Positions 38,201 through 46,500 of a DNA stretch of 64,000 nucleotides are shown here, piece after piece (within the stretch, counting starts at the first letter, position 1; every line of letters starts with the position of its first letter). The DNA lies in assembly GCA_902799345.1 (NCBI GenBank), contig CADBZW010000005.1, positions 1-64,000 of the forward strand, read 5' to 3'. Made by a program: the position numbers and the translations under genes. The notes below the pieces were generated by a model. The model saw only the letters and a program-made list of their open reading frames with translations, did not search any database and was not told the origin of the DNA. Source of the stretch: an uncultured Bacteroidia bacterium (lineage in GTDB: Bacteria; Bacteroidota; Bacteroidia; Bacteroidales; F082).

Positions 38201-40587
38201 TTCACATCACTCTCTGCATAATAGATGGGTTCTCCAGCAGAGTTCCACGGACCCATATAGTCCTTGCCAGTGAGACCGATGCGACCTCCCGTAACGAGGA
38301 CGGTATCGATACCCGTTTTCGCTTGGTATTTGAACTCGTAAGGCCAGCTGAGGGCGAAGCATTTTGTTTCGTTTTCGTGCTTGGTAGGCCATTCGGTGAG
38401 GGTGCCCACTGAGGCCATCTCACCACCGCCATAGACACACTTCTTCACCCAGCCGCCATTGATTTCGACCTTGGTGTTGCCATCAATGCGGCCTGCACGC
38501 ATCATGGGAGTGACCTGCACGGTCTCATCGAGGTTCGTGTTATGGACGTGCAAAGGTGCGACCATTATGGTGTCGACGCTGCCGTAGCTGCCGCCAAACA
38601 CATTGCGCCAAATCGTGCCTCCGTTGATGACGACCTTGGCATTGCCCGAAGGCTTGCCGGCAGTGACATCGGATTCATTGCTCGACAAGGTGCCTAACTC
38701 GCTACCGCCAAACACACTGCCCTTGATGATGGTGTTGTCGCCACTAATCGTGACAGAGGTATTCTTCACTTTACCCAAGTTGGGCCACATTGGGTTCACC
38801 GTGGTGCCGTCAATCTTGGTCAAACGGCCCATCGAGCCACCATAGACGTTACCGCCGTAGGAGCGTCCCTCCGCAAGGGCCGGGTTGCCAACATGCAGTT
38901 TCGACTCATAGTCGTTACCGATGACACCGCCTGAAATGTTGACGGTGACATGGCCATGAGTGACAGGATGAGCGGGGTTGCTGTAGTCGTCAGCCTGCAT
39001 TTGGCCGTAAAGCGGATTGTCAACAAATACGAAAGGCGTGCCCACCGAGGCCAAACGTCCGCCACCATACACGGAGCCGAGCATGGTACCTCCGCTGATG
39101 TTGAGCGTGACATTGCCACCCACCGAGCCGGCCGTGAGGGCATCGCCCGAGAAACCACGACCGCCGCCAAACACGTTGCCGTCGACGTAGGAATAGCCGT
39201 AAGTGCCGATGTGGGCACCAGACTCAATGTTCATCGCGACATTGCTGAGCACGTGGCCGTCCTCGCCACCGCCAAACGCCGAACCGAAGATGAACGCATC
39301 GTCGCTGATATTGACTACGGCATTTTCGACATTGGTCCAGGTGTTGAACATGATACGTTGGTCACCCTTGCCTGCGCCAAAGAGGTAACAGGTGACCGGG
39401 TGCTTTTGAATGTCCTGAAGCGTACGCGGCACGCCGATGGTGCCACCCGTCATATTGACGGTGCTTGTGCCCATCACGTCGGTTTGCTCGTTGCCGCCAT
39501 AGACGTTGGTGAGGATATGGCCACCGGTGATGTCGACCACGGTATTGCCCCACACACGTCCTGCCGAACGACGCCAAACAGCCCGAGTATTCTCTTCGTC
39601 CCAGAAAGGATAATAGCCTGAGCCTCCTCCAAAAACGTTGCCATAGAAGGTATGTCCATCGGTGGCATTAAGTGCGCCGCCGTGAGAGTCGTAACCTACC
39701 TTGTCAGCGTAAATATCATAAGTATAATAGTTACCGTCTGCATCGCCGTAGGGCCAGTGGTCACATTCGTGGAAACCGCTGGCATCAGCTTCGGTGAAGG
39801 TACCATTCTTGATTTTTTGAATCACCGTAGTCCATTGGTCCTCTTCATATAAACCATCATGCAGCTGAGTGGTTCTATCGTATCCCGTGCCTATCTGACC
39901 ACCGGCAATCTCAACATGCGTATTACCCATGACAAGGCCGTTCTCACTGCCACCATAAGCGGAGGCAGTGATAAGGGCCGAGCCACTAATCTTCAAATGT
40001 GTTTCCTTGACCACAGCAAACTGGTTGGCCGAGGGGTGTTTAAGCGTATCGGCTTCGCCACGGCTACCGCAGAAAACATAACCCAAGTCGTCTTCGTCGA
40101 TGGTTGATCCAACATCAGGCATGACGGCCTCGTCGATGCCCACTTGTCCCCCACTGATCAGCACCTCGGTCTTGCCCGTACCTGCGGCACAAGTCTTTGG
40201 CTCTCCTGCGACATGAGCTCCCGTCGCCACATTATAAAACTCCGTGAAGGTACCCACCGAGCCAAGCTCGCCACCGCCATAGAGGCTGTGTTCAACGAGG
40301 CCTCCTTTCACGTCGACCTTGGTATTGCCTTTCACCAAACCGGACTCAACATTATCTATTGAGCCTTTGCCGCCGCCATAGAGGCAGCTTTTGAGGGTGC
40401 CACCACGCATGTTTACAGTGGCATTGTCTCTCACTTCTCCAAGATTGCCACCGCCATAGACGTCGCCATCGATGGTGACCTGCGCCTTGACGATGCCCCC
40501 CGTGAGCAGCAGCGCCAAGGCCAAAACATACTTTCTTGTCTTATATATATTCATGATTGACTTAAGTTCAAAAGTTACTTTCATCAT
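26275..40587 (-). CDS. Giant YGGG-repeat surface protein with T9SS type A sorting domain
   Basis: A 4770-residue secreted protein. A signal peptide (YVLALALLLTGGIVKAQ) is followed, from about residue 30 to 3000, by dozens of degenerate repeats. These alternate a beta strand (TxVNIxGG, TVxMxGGxIG) with a glycine turn (VYGGGxG, VFGGGEDGHV), consistent with a long beta-solenoid. A further beta-rich region contains GLUG-type motifs (YIGGLVGQ, VAGGLVGQ, TVGGLLGN) near 3855-3960. The end (GQVLMSKEV ... GVYLFRLTNSEGTRIQKVVV) matches a T9SS type A C-terminal sorting domain, so export across the outer membrane and cell-surface attachment are expected. It is the last of three paralogous giant genes. 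The upstream stop is 5 bases away. An internal start at 40554 (MNIYKTRKY) gives a tidier signal peptide. Role (adhesin, matrix or S-layer-like) is not known. Confidence 0.8.
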   Translation of the reverse strand: MMKVTFELKSIMNIYKTRKYVLALALLLTGGIVKAQVTIDGDVYGGGNLGEVRDNATVNMRGGTLKSCLYGGGKGSIDNVESGLVKGNTKVDVKGGLVEHSLYGGGELGSVGTFTEFYNVATGAHVAGEPKTCAAGTGKTEVLISGGQVGIDEAVMPDVGSTIDEDDLGYVFCGSRGEADTLKHPSANQFAVVKETHLKISGSALITASAYGGSENGLVMGNTHVEIAGGQIGTGYDRTTQLHDGLYEEDQWTTVIQKIKNGTFTEADASGFHECDHWPYGDADGNYYTYDIYADKVGYDSHGGALNATDGHTFYGNVFGGGSGYYPFWDEENTRAVWRRSAGRVWGNTVVDITGGHILTNVYGGNEQTDVMGTSTVNMTGGTIGVPRTLQDIQKHPVTCYLFGAGKGDQRIMFNTWTNVENAVVNISDDAFIFGSAFGGGEDGHVLSNVAMNIESGAHIGTYGYSYVDGNVFGGGRGFSGDALTAGSVGGNVTLNISGGTMLGSVYGGGRLASVGTPFVFVDNPLYGQMQADDYSNPAHPVTHGHVTVNISGGVIGNDYESKLHVGNPALAEGRSYGGNVYGGSMGRLTKIDGTTVNPMWPNLGKVKNTSVTISGDNTIIKGSVFGGSELGTLSSNESDVTAGKPSGNAKVVINGGTIWRNVFGGSYGSVDTIMVAPLHVHNTNLDETVQVTPMMRAGRIDGNTKVEINGGWVKKCVYGGGEMASVGTLTEWPTKHENETKCFALSWPYEFKYQAKTGIDTVLVTGGRIGLTGKDYMGPWNSAGEPIYYAESDVNQLTPIKYDLTTTDGANALKEKREDNGDVYGGGKGKAGNRYTMAHCANSSNTVVIVEYPSTNTATPANYKPTYPSGSAIDYETAFYSKWSDWATYGALGCLPGSLYGGGENGHVNNRAYVTFNNGLVGHSIYGGGKGTDTYVTQLEHDQDGPTNPDTDQPEWHAGDTYDAEITSITAGKVYGNTYVTMNGGYVVRSVFGGGNRASVGKGNYAGGPGDFTPAGYGEQWTENNMYLRDTLVTYSGHTYVNIFGGTIGTINGMKDDLPTGNVYGSSRGEPAPNVRQTLHPRIHYYPEFFLGYVNHTHVVIGDAEDETNGPRLYGSVFGGGEDGHVRWSTQVTVNKGEIGNKYDTETIAAVGTADLTDYQWRGRGSVHGAGAGLGKYQDATGSHFSTSAGSVTQFTEVTINGGIIHQNVYGGGPLSSVGPPAMGQETVPSTAYSLAKVNIHSAIGDADVVKATEHNEIDNPIAGRYGGSVFGASRGVFNFDADPTLSIDKFATTMFTEVNLFDGAQVPGCVYGGGQLGQVKNDTKVNMRGGTVGTIEARKASGSDVYTYYVHTSGGEVFGGGAGYPLDREAALVKGNTDVNISGGHVLLNVYGGGEVASVGVRDTIFDGDVHDAAHIKDYAPKANTGYATVTITGGQVGPAPKVEEGYNIPIGLNGVDGYVFGGGKGVGDDVPGVFKEFADVNYTAVTVDIPSDADQTANRIWGSIFGGAEDGHVLGNATVHLVNGLVGTYGTTGYDGNIFGGGRNYSKKNYTAGRTRGNITVEMEGGHLLGCLFGGGRLALTGIGYKGVTPTGTSADAYKALLDGPEHGQVSVKVSGGTVGNLDYMRDRQLVIGDVYGGGKGSKTGIAGKPASSALLISLVKDTEVEISGTARIYGSVYGGGEVANVGNYTWNQTGTRVSHIDIEPETGHTKVAVSGGTIGMDNMQMITASGYPDDFGHVFGGGAGWTESLETSPVVDEEGDHLVDLMASVGATEVEISDDAFVLGSVYGGGDNGSVFDSTWVKIKGGQIGAGEGYTIPYTDDDWASSALAPTAHWNYTMNGDPYDIFVLEGGKPKPGLDGGTFYGNVFGGGSGYYPYGSVDGQSQWLRSAGHVKGNTRVEVTGGHILSCLYGGCEVTNVGMYTYNYTIHGEDHVSGDNGKATIKMTDGTIGVPRTTTDIQNHPVPGYLYGSGKGDPRIYFNTWTNVWETDVTVSGGRIYGCVFGGGEDAHVMGDVNLKVSQASEAVPTIIGTQGLTKADGNVFGAGRGTTEEALTAGSVSGNVNVNITGGTILNSVYGGGNRASVGTYLVDAQYDNNGVMTDNPYYGQMREDVTGENAQTYGHVVVNVGGGTVGNDSTHPSHDNPYTMSGNVYGAGRGVFSTNPIWPLAARVKQTNVTIKGTAAIKNSVYGGGEVGSVRDSTTVNIAGNCTIGGVYTNNNVAENCGHVFGGGRGYDGTDALNTNNDLHEPAILIAGRVYGDTYINIKGGHVYENVFGGGEVASVGKFDITYVNPSNLSDGASSVTPVANTGKATVKVTGGIIGPLDNTGLNGYVFGGPKGGRNSAMKPYCNVNHTEVEVGYNDSDANRVWGSLFGGGSDGHVLGNATVTMKKGTLGTNGITGFDGNIFGGGRNYHEESETAGRVGGNTTVNVLGGHMLGSVFGGGRLGSVGIDVKGDTLVGVNHGYATVNVGGQYQIGNIDIGHSITDPSHPDERVGGNVYGGAKGKADAPGTMATRLSKVKQTTVNIMEKSGTETWIEGSVFGSGEDGHVLKDTYVNIHGGQIGGHDYGDLEPCNDPYHGNVYGGGRGVDTYEHEGEQIHSHTAGWVQGNTHVNMDGGHVIRNVYGGGNLASVGNATEEPDAQGNYKTGLASVTITGGTVGTIHEDENFGNVFGSGHGGVGGEYVELAFVKNTHVTIGQTAQIYGSVFGGGEDGHVRKNAIVDIEGGTIGDEGDVASQPLDGNVYGGGRGLLATAESETAGEVRGHTTVNIRKSTDGVTEYSPIVWNNVYGGGSQSVVHEYKVVNMSGGLIHGSLFGGSRQIPDSRPNKAPRWVNMWGGTVEGNVYGCSYYAEDGDPANDEDWASFVNISGGTIGTNAKGGIEKGNVYGAGYGGKVKGSVAVLIGQKAIVETSKEGGEFHDINIHRQETPAVANLDIKGSVFGGSYGSIGSTDWNHSFNVSGYSRVYIDGTGYNTTISAPAQSTTNYMNIGGGVYGCGTNCESGVEGRNILVRNYGTRNPEGDPDAELTQASRTLTTLQRGDIILLDNTNVNLSGADDISQSDSERKFAVLQVDKGVYVTNASGIVLGAVGAPAYMDSIHEVRSLHLINANSTSYGHLDGSNANDWEWIGVNPLVGEGNTQENARLYYTQTNPNPPLVYNQENVIIFNGDSRLYVRYLDKTGGNRKRMYGQLQGFFRMRGDNFQPVGTESFAYARPKVTPQNNPIAIDGYNFTSDIMNGGDGGFLSYVTIHNFFTKEDQQVLNYTYHYEGDDGGSNFTKTKQYPYFNIGEYVQNRESGEMDLEEFREWVLPVISGRIWYVDGRGIGNDNGGWGKDRNHQEGWGHFPDKPKLTVSGNKTITEGENTVLEQGICYDESTTPEARYPLFDKANDIIYVVGPVEAVLENDNLNRWPDYQLKLYRYPGGHLMSNGYYDETVVDAEHPATAPDNVETWNGQTGNSTVGPGANLGMMIHANKSNFVMENVLVDGLYGATTTDVTTHSIPTSFMSTQVYKVNKPMVVTTANAALTLKGYKNTLNEEIVANGTILQRGYNNTDAATTWYHNADYTAASGVHDGGGLYVDKDASCTVNVEGLVTIEGNKQKNGTGVANSNVYLPTFTKSLTITDVLTTTNDAKTKIGITSPIRNSAATYEYNTFSPVAVATDKSDAVSAWNNNNFVDDQGWFFGRNDKTTYFIGEEGTILEQKTLYFGWTWANVVRTQPSAADYAESTGSITVKSEKGLAWLISKSVGMNGETATDFLGVNISQTADVDMKQYVWVPLGYESRPFKGQYDGRGHLIDSLFVQYLSKSDTRYQRNDYGMFGRVNGSTDNSGVVNRTFVVGGKIAPASVPTRDVVTYYIGGLVGQLEGDHAMVSNSEAANVIDCPNFDGHEVVAGGLVGQMNNGHIHSSMTMSTINMGSLVQGPVGGLVGKAEAGDIYNSFANVGFEITGSQNTKTVGGLLGNNTGAKMSNCYLNLRNAEGLTTTNFRSIVYNNTTSATNIDSCYVMQTTTEYSMAVTGGCDASCHQYTPVIGSDNLGYMYADNRVEGITSKTDSTLFQLLNKWVSKKDPEYGRWARPALAEINGDLPVLLLNVLDGDDVYQGDLRSVGTYAGGPALQYGGPVRDGEADSENGVLANELDAALTRPLEKNKSNVDIPDYLFVYGDVNQVGSSLTITQSKVSIHEDVSIMDAGDLTTFDNTYVGITFDNSFGHATSTPGVNIGLNGLGIGPYPLPRDWHMFSTPLNNAPQGFDYQGHNTNTYTSGDYNAEGHFHNPWLSDGNEFSWLTNPGSDECASGADNRYWMKDFVATDQKTDGYFPTRRGSLFDGHVNDLFIVGSDECPSTNEHRYPYGMDFYTWTEPDYHWINFKRNGPNHWHSDEPHDHLDYVPVKDATPNQNEDKLIVGRGYMAAITTGTFMQSHGILNDGDQSIWLTLTSSSKLKGWNLVGNPFHSYLDFDKVATGTNLDVLSDENYFSGNPDEGAFYVVYNADKYKNNDASTAFRYYPVRGSRGGDYAERYLHPHQGFYVRAKAAGNLSFSEGMLVPRSAIEGESTFRDDRPAYPLVNLYLSSDQGCADVTVIEFERPEWGGATKLKELRVGDGLFYAQHDNTHYAALFAQRGIDRVPVWFEAKEDDIFTLKWNTANADFHSMYLIDHITGIEYDMLRNDTYTFEGHKGDYPSRFLIVFSLTDVEEHNEIQTFVFFDGSQWIVTGDGQLDFVDPLGQVLMSKEVHGGQSRVGVPDVAPGVYLFRLTNSEGTRIQKVVVKR

Positions 40588-40592
40588 ATCGT

Positions 40593-43500
40593 TTAAGGTT
40601 GTACATTCTCAATAAAAGTTGCTTTCAAGGTTGCATCAGTTGTTCCCATGGTAAAGGTGGTGCTGGCCGAGTGTGACTCATGCACGCTCGACTCGGTGCC
40701 TGTCACCGTCCACTCGCCAAAGGCGAATCCCGTTGCAGGAGAGGCCACCAAGTTGAGCACAGCGCCTTCCCGGATGTACGTGCCACTACTCACATGTTGA
40801 CCCTGCACGTCGGTGACTGTGATGGAGCCACCGTTTGAGGGCTGAGGCGTGTTAATGGTCAGGATATGGGCCGGCACAAGCACTACCGATAGTTCGGCAT
40901 CGGCCGTTCCCATGATAAAGGAGGTGGTGGTTGAGATGTTATTGGTGACCACCGCTCCGCCACTCACTGTCCATCTATCCAAAAGATAGCCTGTCTCCAC
41001 GGTAACCTCCAATTGGAGCACCGCCCCTTCGCTGATTTGACGATTCAAGTAGTCGACGGGGTATCCTTGTCCGTCTTTGACCGTGATCGAACAGTGTTCT
41101 GGTGTGTTGACCGTCAGGCTACGCGTAGTGGCGGCTCCAAACGTGCCAGTTATGGAGGCATTCGTTGTGCCCATGGTGAAGATGGTTGTGGGCAAAGAGT
41201 TATTGGCTACGCCAGCGCCAGTGCCACTGAGCGTCCAACCATTGAACTTGCCTCCGTAAACGGAGGGTATGGCCTCTAATTTCAGGTTGGCATATTCGTC
41301 AATGCTTGCATCGCTGCTTACCAATTGGCCTTGACCATCGGTCACCCGAATGACATTGGAGCCGTATAGCGGCGCGTCCTCATCAATTTCATCAATTTGG
41401 CTGATGGTCAGTTGATGGCTATCGGGGACGATAATCACCTCAGAGGCGCCTTCCACGTTACCATGGTTACCGCCGCCGTACACATCGCCTTTAATATGCA
41501 CCAGTTTGTCATTTGTGCTTACTCCGACAATCACTTTGGGATTGCTCGTCACCTTACCATAGTTGCCGCCGCCAAACACATTGCCTTCATATTTCTCATT
41601 CTCCTGGATGGAGTTGTTGCCATCGAAGTCGAACGTGCCGCCAATGGTTCCCTTAATGATGCTCACTTGTGGCGAGACGCCAGTGGCAACCAAAGGCGTG
41701 TAGTCGGTGGCATTGCTACCGCCATACACATTGCCGACAAAGAACGCGCATCCTGTATTCCTCTCCTCCACCTTGACGGTGATCTTGCCTTCCACATTGC
41801 CGTTGCGGTCGCAGCCGCCATACAGGTTGCCAATGGCACCGCCATAGACATTGACCGTGATGTTGCCACCCGTGCCGATGAGTTCGGGATGACCGGTGGG
41901 ATAGTGGGTCTCGTCATACCTTTTCACATGGGCCGCATAGCCAGCGTCGCCTTGGCAGCCGCCATAGAGCGTGCCGATGATGCCTCCCGTGACGTTGACA
42001 GTGATATTGCCATAGACCGTGCCCAGACGGCATCCGCCGTATGCTGTAAGGTAGTTCTTTTGGTCGGCGCAGGTCAGATTAAGCTCCATCTCGCCCACCT
42101 GGTCGGCGTTGTTGCCGCCGTTGAAGAGGTTGTCGATGACCAATTCGCCACAATTGCCGCCAGTTTCCAAGTCTTGGACGATGTTGATGCAGTTGCCCAA
42201 ACGGTTGGAACCACCAAAGCAAAAGCCGACGTGACCGCCTTTGATTTGGCTATAGGTCTGATGTATCTCAGGATAAACGCCCACATTGGATTCCGCAACG
42301 ATACCATTGCCGCCACCAAAGATGTAATTGAAACGACCACCATCCACAACGGTGTGCGTGCTTATGGCATGAGCGGCATTGCTGCCTCCAAAGACCTCCT
42401 CGATGGTGTTTTCGCAGCCGTGGATATAGACATGGGTCACTTTCTCCGAGTATTGGCTATTGTTTTCAGGAGCATAATTGGCTTTGTTGCCGCCACCAAA
42501 CACCTGGTAGATGGCATACGTACGATCCTCGCCTGTGTAGTCATACGTGTTCGGGCCATCGTGATTCGTCTGATAGACGTCGACATACACATTCGTTTGG
42601 GGCGAACCATTGGTGTTGTTGCCGCCAAAGATGGAAGTGCCATTATTGACGCCATTGATAAGCCTGCCATTGAAGGTGGCCTTGCCGAAATAGGTGCCTG
42701 CGTTTTCGCCACCCACGATGACATGCACTACGCCATTGACCCATCCTTTACTGTAATCGCTGATATCGCCCAAGCCGCCGCCATACACGTTGCCGTTGAC
42801 GGTACCGTTGAGGATGGTAACCGTAGTTGTATTGAGATCGCTGGAGTTGACCGAGCCAAAGGCCGAGCCACCATAAAGGTCACCAAAGAGTTTCGGATAT
42901 TCGTTGGCCCCGTTTCCAGATTCAAAGCCTCCAAAAGTAATGTTGACATCGCCTCCCACGGTGGTAGAAGCGCCGTAGCCGCCACCATGGATGTCGGCTG
43001 GGGTTAGCTCGCTGCCGACAACGCCGCCATTAAAAGTGATTTGCACATTATGTCCTATGCCACCTTCGGCATTGCAGCCACCATAGACGCCAGTGCCAAC
43101 CGAGCCACCGTTCATCACGATGGTGCTGTTGCCTGTGGATTCGTTTTCCACAAACAGCACGCCAGCCTCGTTGCCACCGCCGAATACGCTTCCACTCACT
43201 GTGCCATTAGCAATGGTCACATGGGTTTCGCCGCTCACGCCGGCATCGCCGCCGCCGAAAGTACTTCCAACGACCGTGCCACCATTAATCGTCACATGGG
43301 TCGTGCCGCAGGGACCGGCCAAGCCGCCACCGAAGACATCGCCCGTGCAGGTGCCGCCCAAAGCTTTGACATCCGTTTGGTAGCAATAGGGAGGAGTGAC
43401 ACTACCCGTGCCGTTGCCGCCGCCAAACACTTTGCCAGTGGAGCCGCCCGTAACAATCACTTGCGTGGTGCCGCCCACATTGCCGCTGATGTCGCTGCCG

Positions 43501-46500
43501 CCGAAGAAGGTGGCAGGATGCTCGCCGCCTTCGACAAGCACCAAGGTATTGTTGCTCACGCCATTGCTGCGGCAACCGCCATACACAAAGCCAGTCACTT
43601 TAGCATTAGTATACACTCCATCTCCTACCCCATTGGGTTTGTATTTGTCGCGCAAATGTACCATACTGCCGAGGTTGTCATAACCATTATAGGAAAGGCT
43701 GCCCGTCATGGCGCCCTCGTTGCAGCCGCCATAGATGGTGTGAGCCTGGCCCTTAAGCATGATGATGTCGGACAAAATGTCCAAATCACCCTTGTTGTTG
43801 CCACCAAAGATAGTGCCGACCTGATTGTAGGCGCTTTCACCCGTAGGCATATTAGCAACATTGACGAACACGGTGATACGGTCCAACACGGTAACGCCGT
43901 TGCCGCCGCCATACACCGTATTAATGTAACCGCCTACCCCATCTCCGCCCGATGCATCGATGTTGACATCGACGAAGGTGTTGGATTGGACGGGCTGGTC
44001 GGTAACGTCGCAGTATTCGTTCTCGGTATAAGTATAGGCACCGTTGCCGCCGCCATACACTGTGTAGACTTTAGGTTTTCCTGTGATGCCCACGTAGGTC
44101 TTTACGCCGATGGTCTTCAAATTGGTTCGGCCGTCGGAAGCCACATCATAACGGGCAGGCAACACACGGTTGGTGATTTGCGCCACCTGTCCCGCTCGGT
44201 CGTTGCCGCCATAGAGGGCGCCGTCAGTATGCTCCTCTCCGATATAGCCGATGCTACCGCCCGACACCTGCACCGCATTGCTGCCGAAGACAGAGGCGCG
44301 GTTGCCACCGCCATACACACTGCCTTCCACCACGCCGCCATCCATCTGAACCGTGCAGAAGCCCCTGAATGTCGGGAAATTGCGGCCATTGGTAGTGGCA
44401 TTGATAAAACCAACGTATGCCAAATTGCCACCTGCATAAACATTGCCTTTGACGGTAACGAAAGTTGAAGCCACTTCGTCCTTACTCACCTTCACATGGG
44501 TTTCGTTGTGCGAAGGGATGTTTCTCCCTACATGGTATTGGCCAGGGGTGAAATTGAGGCCTTCGATGTATCTCACACCGTCATTGCAATGATAGAAGCC
44601 ATTGCCACCGGCGAAAAGGTTGCCATAGATGGTGCCGCCAGAAGCCTTCACGTAGGTGGCGCCCTGCACGGCTTGTTTATGTTCGTTGGTCAATTCATCA
44701 TCAGGTAATTCAAATGATAGTCGCGTGCTTCCCACGTCGCCGCCGATGTTGCAGCCGCCATACACGGTGCCCACATGGCCGTTCTTGACTTCCACCCAAG
44801 TGCTGTAGGCCACATTACTCATCTGGCAACCGCCATAGAGGTAGTCGACCAACATATTGGCACTATTCATCACCACATGGGTGCCATAGTAGATAGGAAG
44901 TGGATCGTCGCCAATGTAATCACGTTCGAAGTCTGCAGCTATGGCATTCGCTGGTGCATCGGGGATTTGTGCCAGCATCTGGCCCGAATTGCCACCGCCA
45001 TACACGGTGCCGACGCTGCCTCGCGTCAAAGTAATGGTCGGCAGGCCAGTCATGTCGGCTCGGTTGTTACCACCGAAGAGGGCGCGAACGTTGTAGATGC
45101 CCGTGCCGTTCCACTTATAGCTTCCATTGATCTCGCCGACATTATCCTCGGCCCAGCTGCTGACTGCGTCAGTGAAAGTCTTGGTACGCGGGCAGTTGAC
45201 GAGCACATGGGCATCCCCCACGTCAGCCGCGTTGCCGCCAGCGAAGACGGTGTCGCACATGCCGCCCGTGATGGTGATGTCGGTCGTCAAACCCACAACC
45301 TTGTTGCCGCCGCCAAAGACGTAGCCGATACCGAAGTCGCGGCCCATGCCATCAGGATAGCCGCTCGTTTGGGTCTTCGTGTCATTGACCTCGATATGAT
45401 GCTTGCCCGCGGTTTGGTTGCCGCCAAAGTTGTTGCCGCCAAACACAGCGAAGGCCGTGCCGCCATTGACGATGATGGAAGTGCCGTTGACATTAGCATC
45501 GGTATTGGTGATGAAGGCGTTCTTGGCGCCGCCGAAGATGGAGTCGACCTTGACGACGTTGGTAACCATTGTGATGTCAGTCTTGGTGATGGTGGGCACG
45601 GCTAGGGTGAAATCAGCACCTGTCGTGTTTTCCCATACCACCTCACCCACCGTGTGCGAACGTGTCATGGCCCTGACTGTTCCATTTGGTGAAACAGTGA
45701 AGGAAGTATGATCGTTATCAGCGGCCACGAAAGAGGAGCCGTCGTAGGCATAATAGCCGTTGCCGCCGCCATACACATCGCCAATCCTGACTTTGGTGGA
45801 GGGCTGGCTGCTATTATAGGTCGCTGCATCAGAGTCAGTGCCGGTCACGCCCAACTTAATGGTTGAGCCGTAAACGCTTGGGGTTTCACCCTCATAGCCC
45901 AACACCGCGCCTGCGATGTCGTTGCCGCCATACACCGCGCCGATGCTGTCGGTGTTGATGATGACCACTTCGGTCTTGCCACGCACGTCGGCCATACGGC
46001 CGCCGCCAAACACCGCGCCACCAATCACGGCCGTGGGTTGGTGAAGGGTCGTGAACTGAAGCGGTTCTGGCTCATCGGAAGCACAAGAAGAAGCCTTGAC
46101 CTTGTAGTAGTATGTTGTTGCGTATTCCAATCCTGTAAGGGTGTAGGAAGTGACATCGCCCACCGTTTGTGAAGTCCACGTCTCCGCATCCGACTTTTTC
46201 CACGAAACGACGTAACTCTCTGCGGTCTGTGTCCACGAAATGGTGACACTCTCATAGTTGACACTGGCCGAAAACTGTGGGTTTTGGCAAGGCGTTTTCA
46301 CCGTTACCTGGCAAGATGTGGTTTGGGTGGAGCCGTCAGGATAAGTGACAGTAAGCGTCAAAGTGGCTATCTTGTGGCCTGTATTGTTCGGGGTACTATA
46401 AGTGAGCGTTGGATTCGCGGTAGTCCCATTAGTGAGCGTAAGGAAGTCAGCGCCTTCGCCCGAGACGGACCAACTGTAGGTCCATTGGGATTCAGAGCCA

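Noticed and set aside
32000..39000. Possible CRISPR-like or tandem DNA repeat array
   Set aside because: The periodicity comes from degenerate protein repeats (strand plus YGGG turn) in one open frame. Spacing and sequence vary, and there are no identical repeats with unique spacers.
41397..43007. Long plus-strand open frames opposite the giant repeat genes (for example 536 and 475 codons)
   Set aside because: They are antisense shadows: translations are Ala/Val/His-rich, repeat the mirror image of the YGGG codons, and have no domains. The minus strand has signal peptides and recognisable modules.
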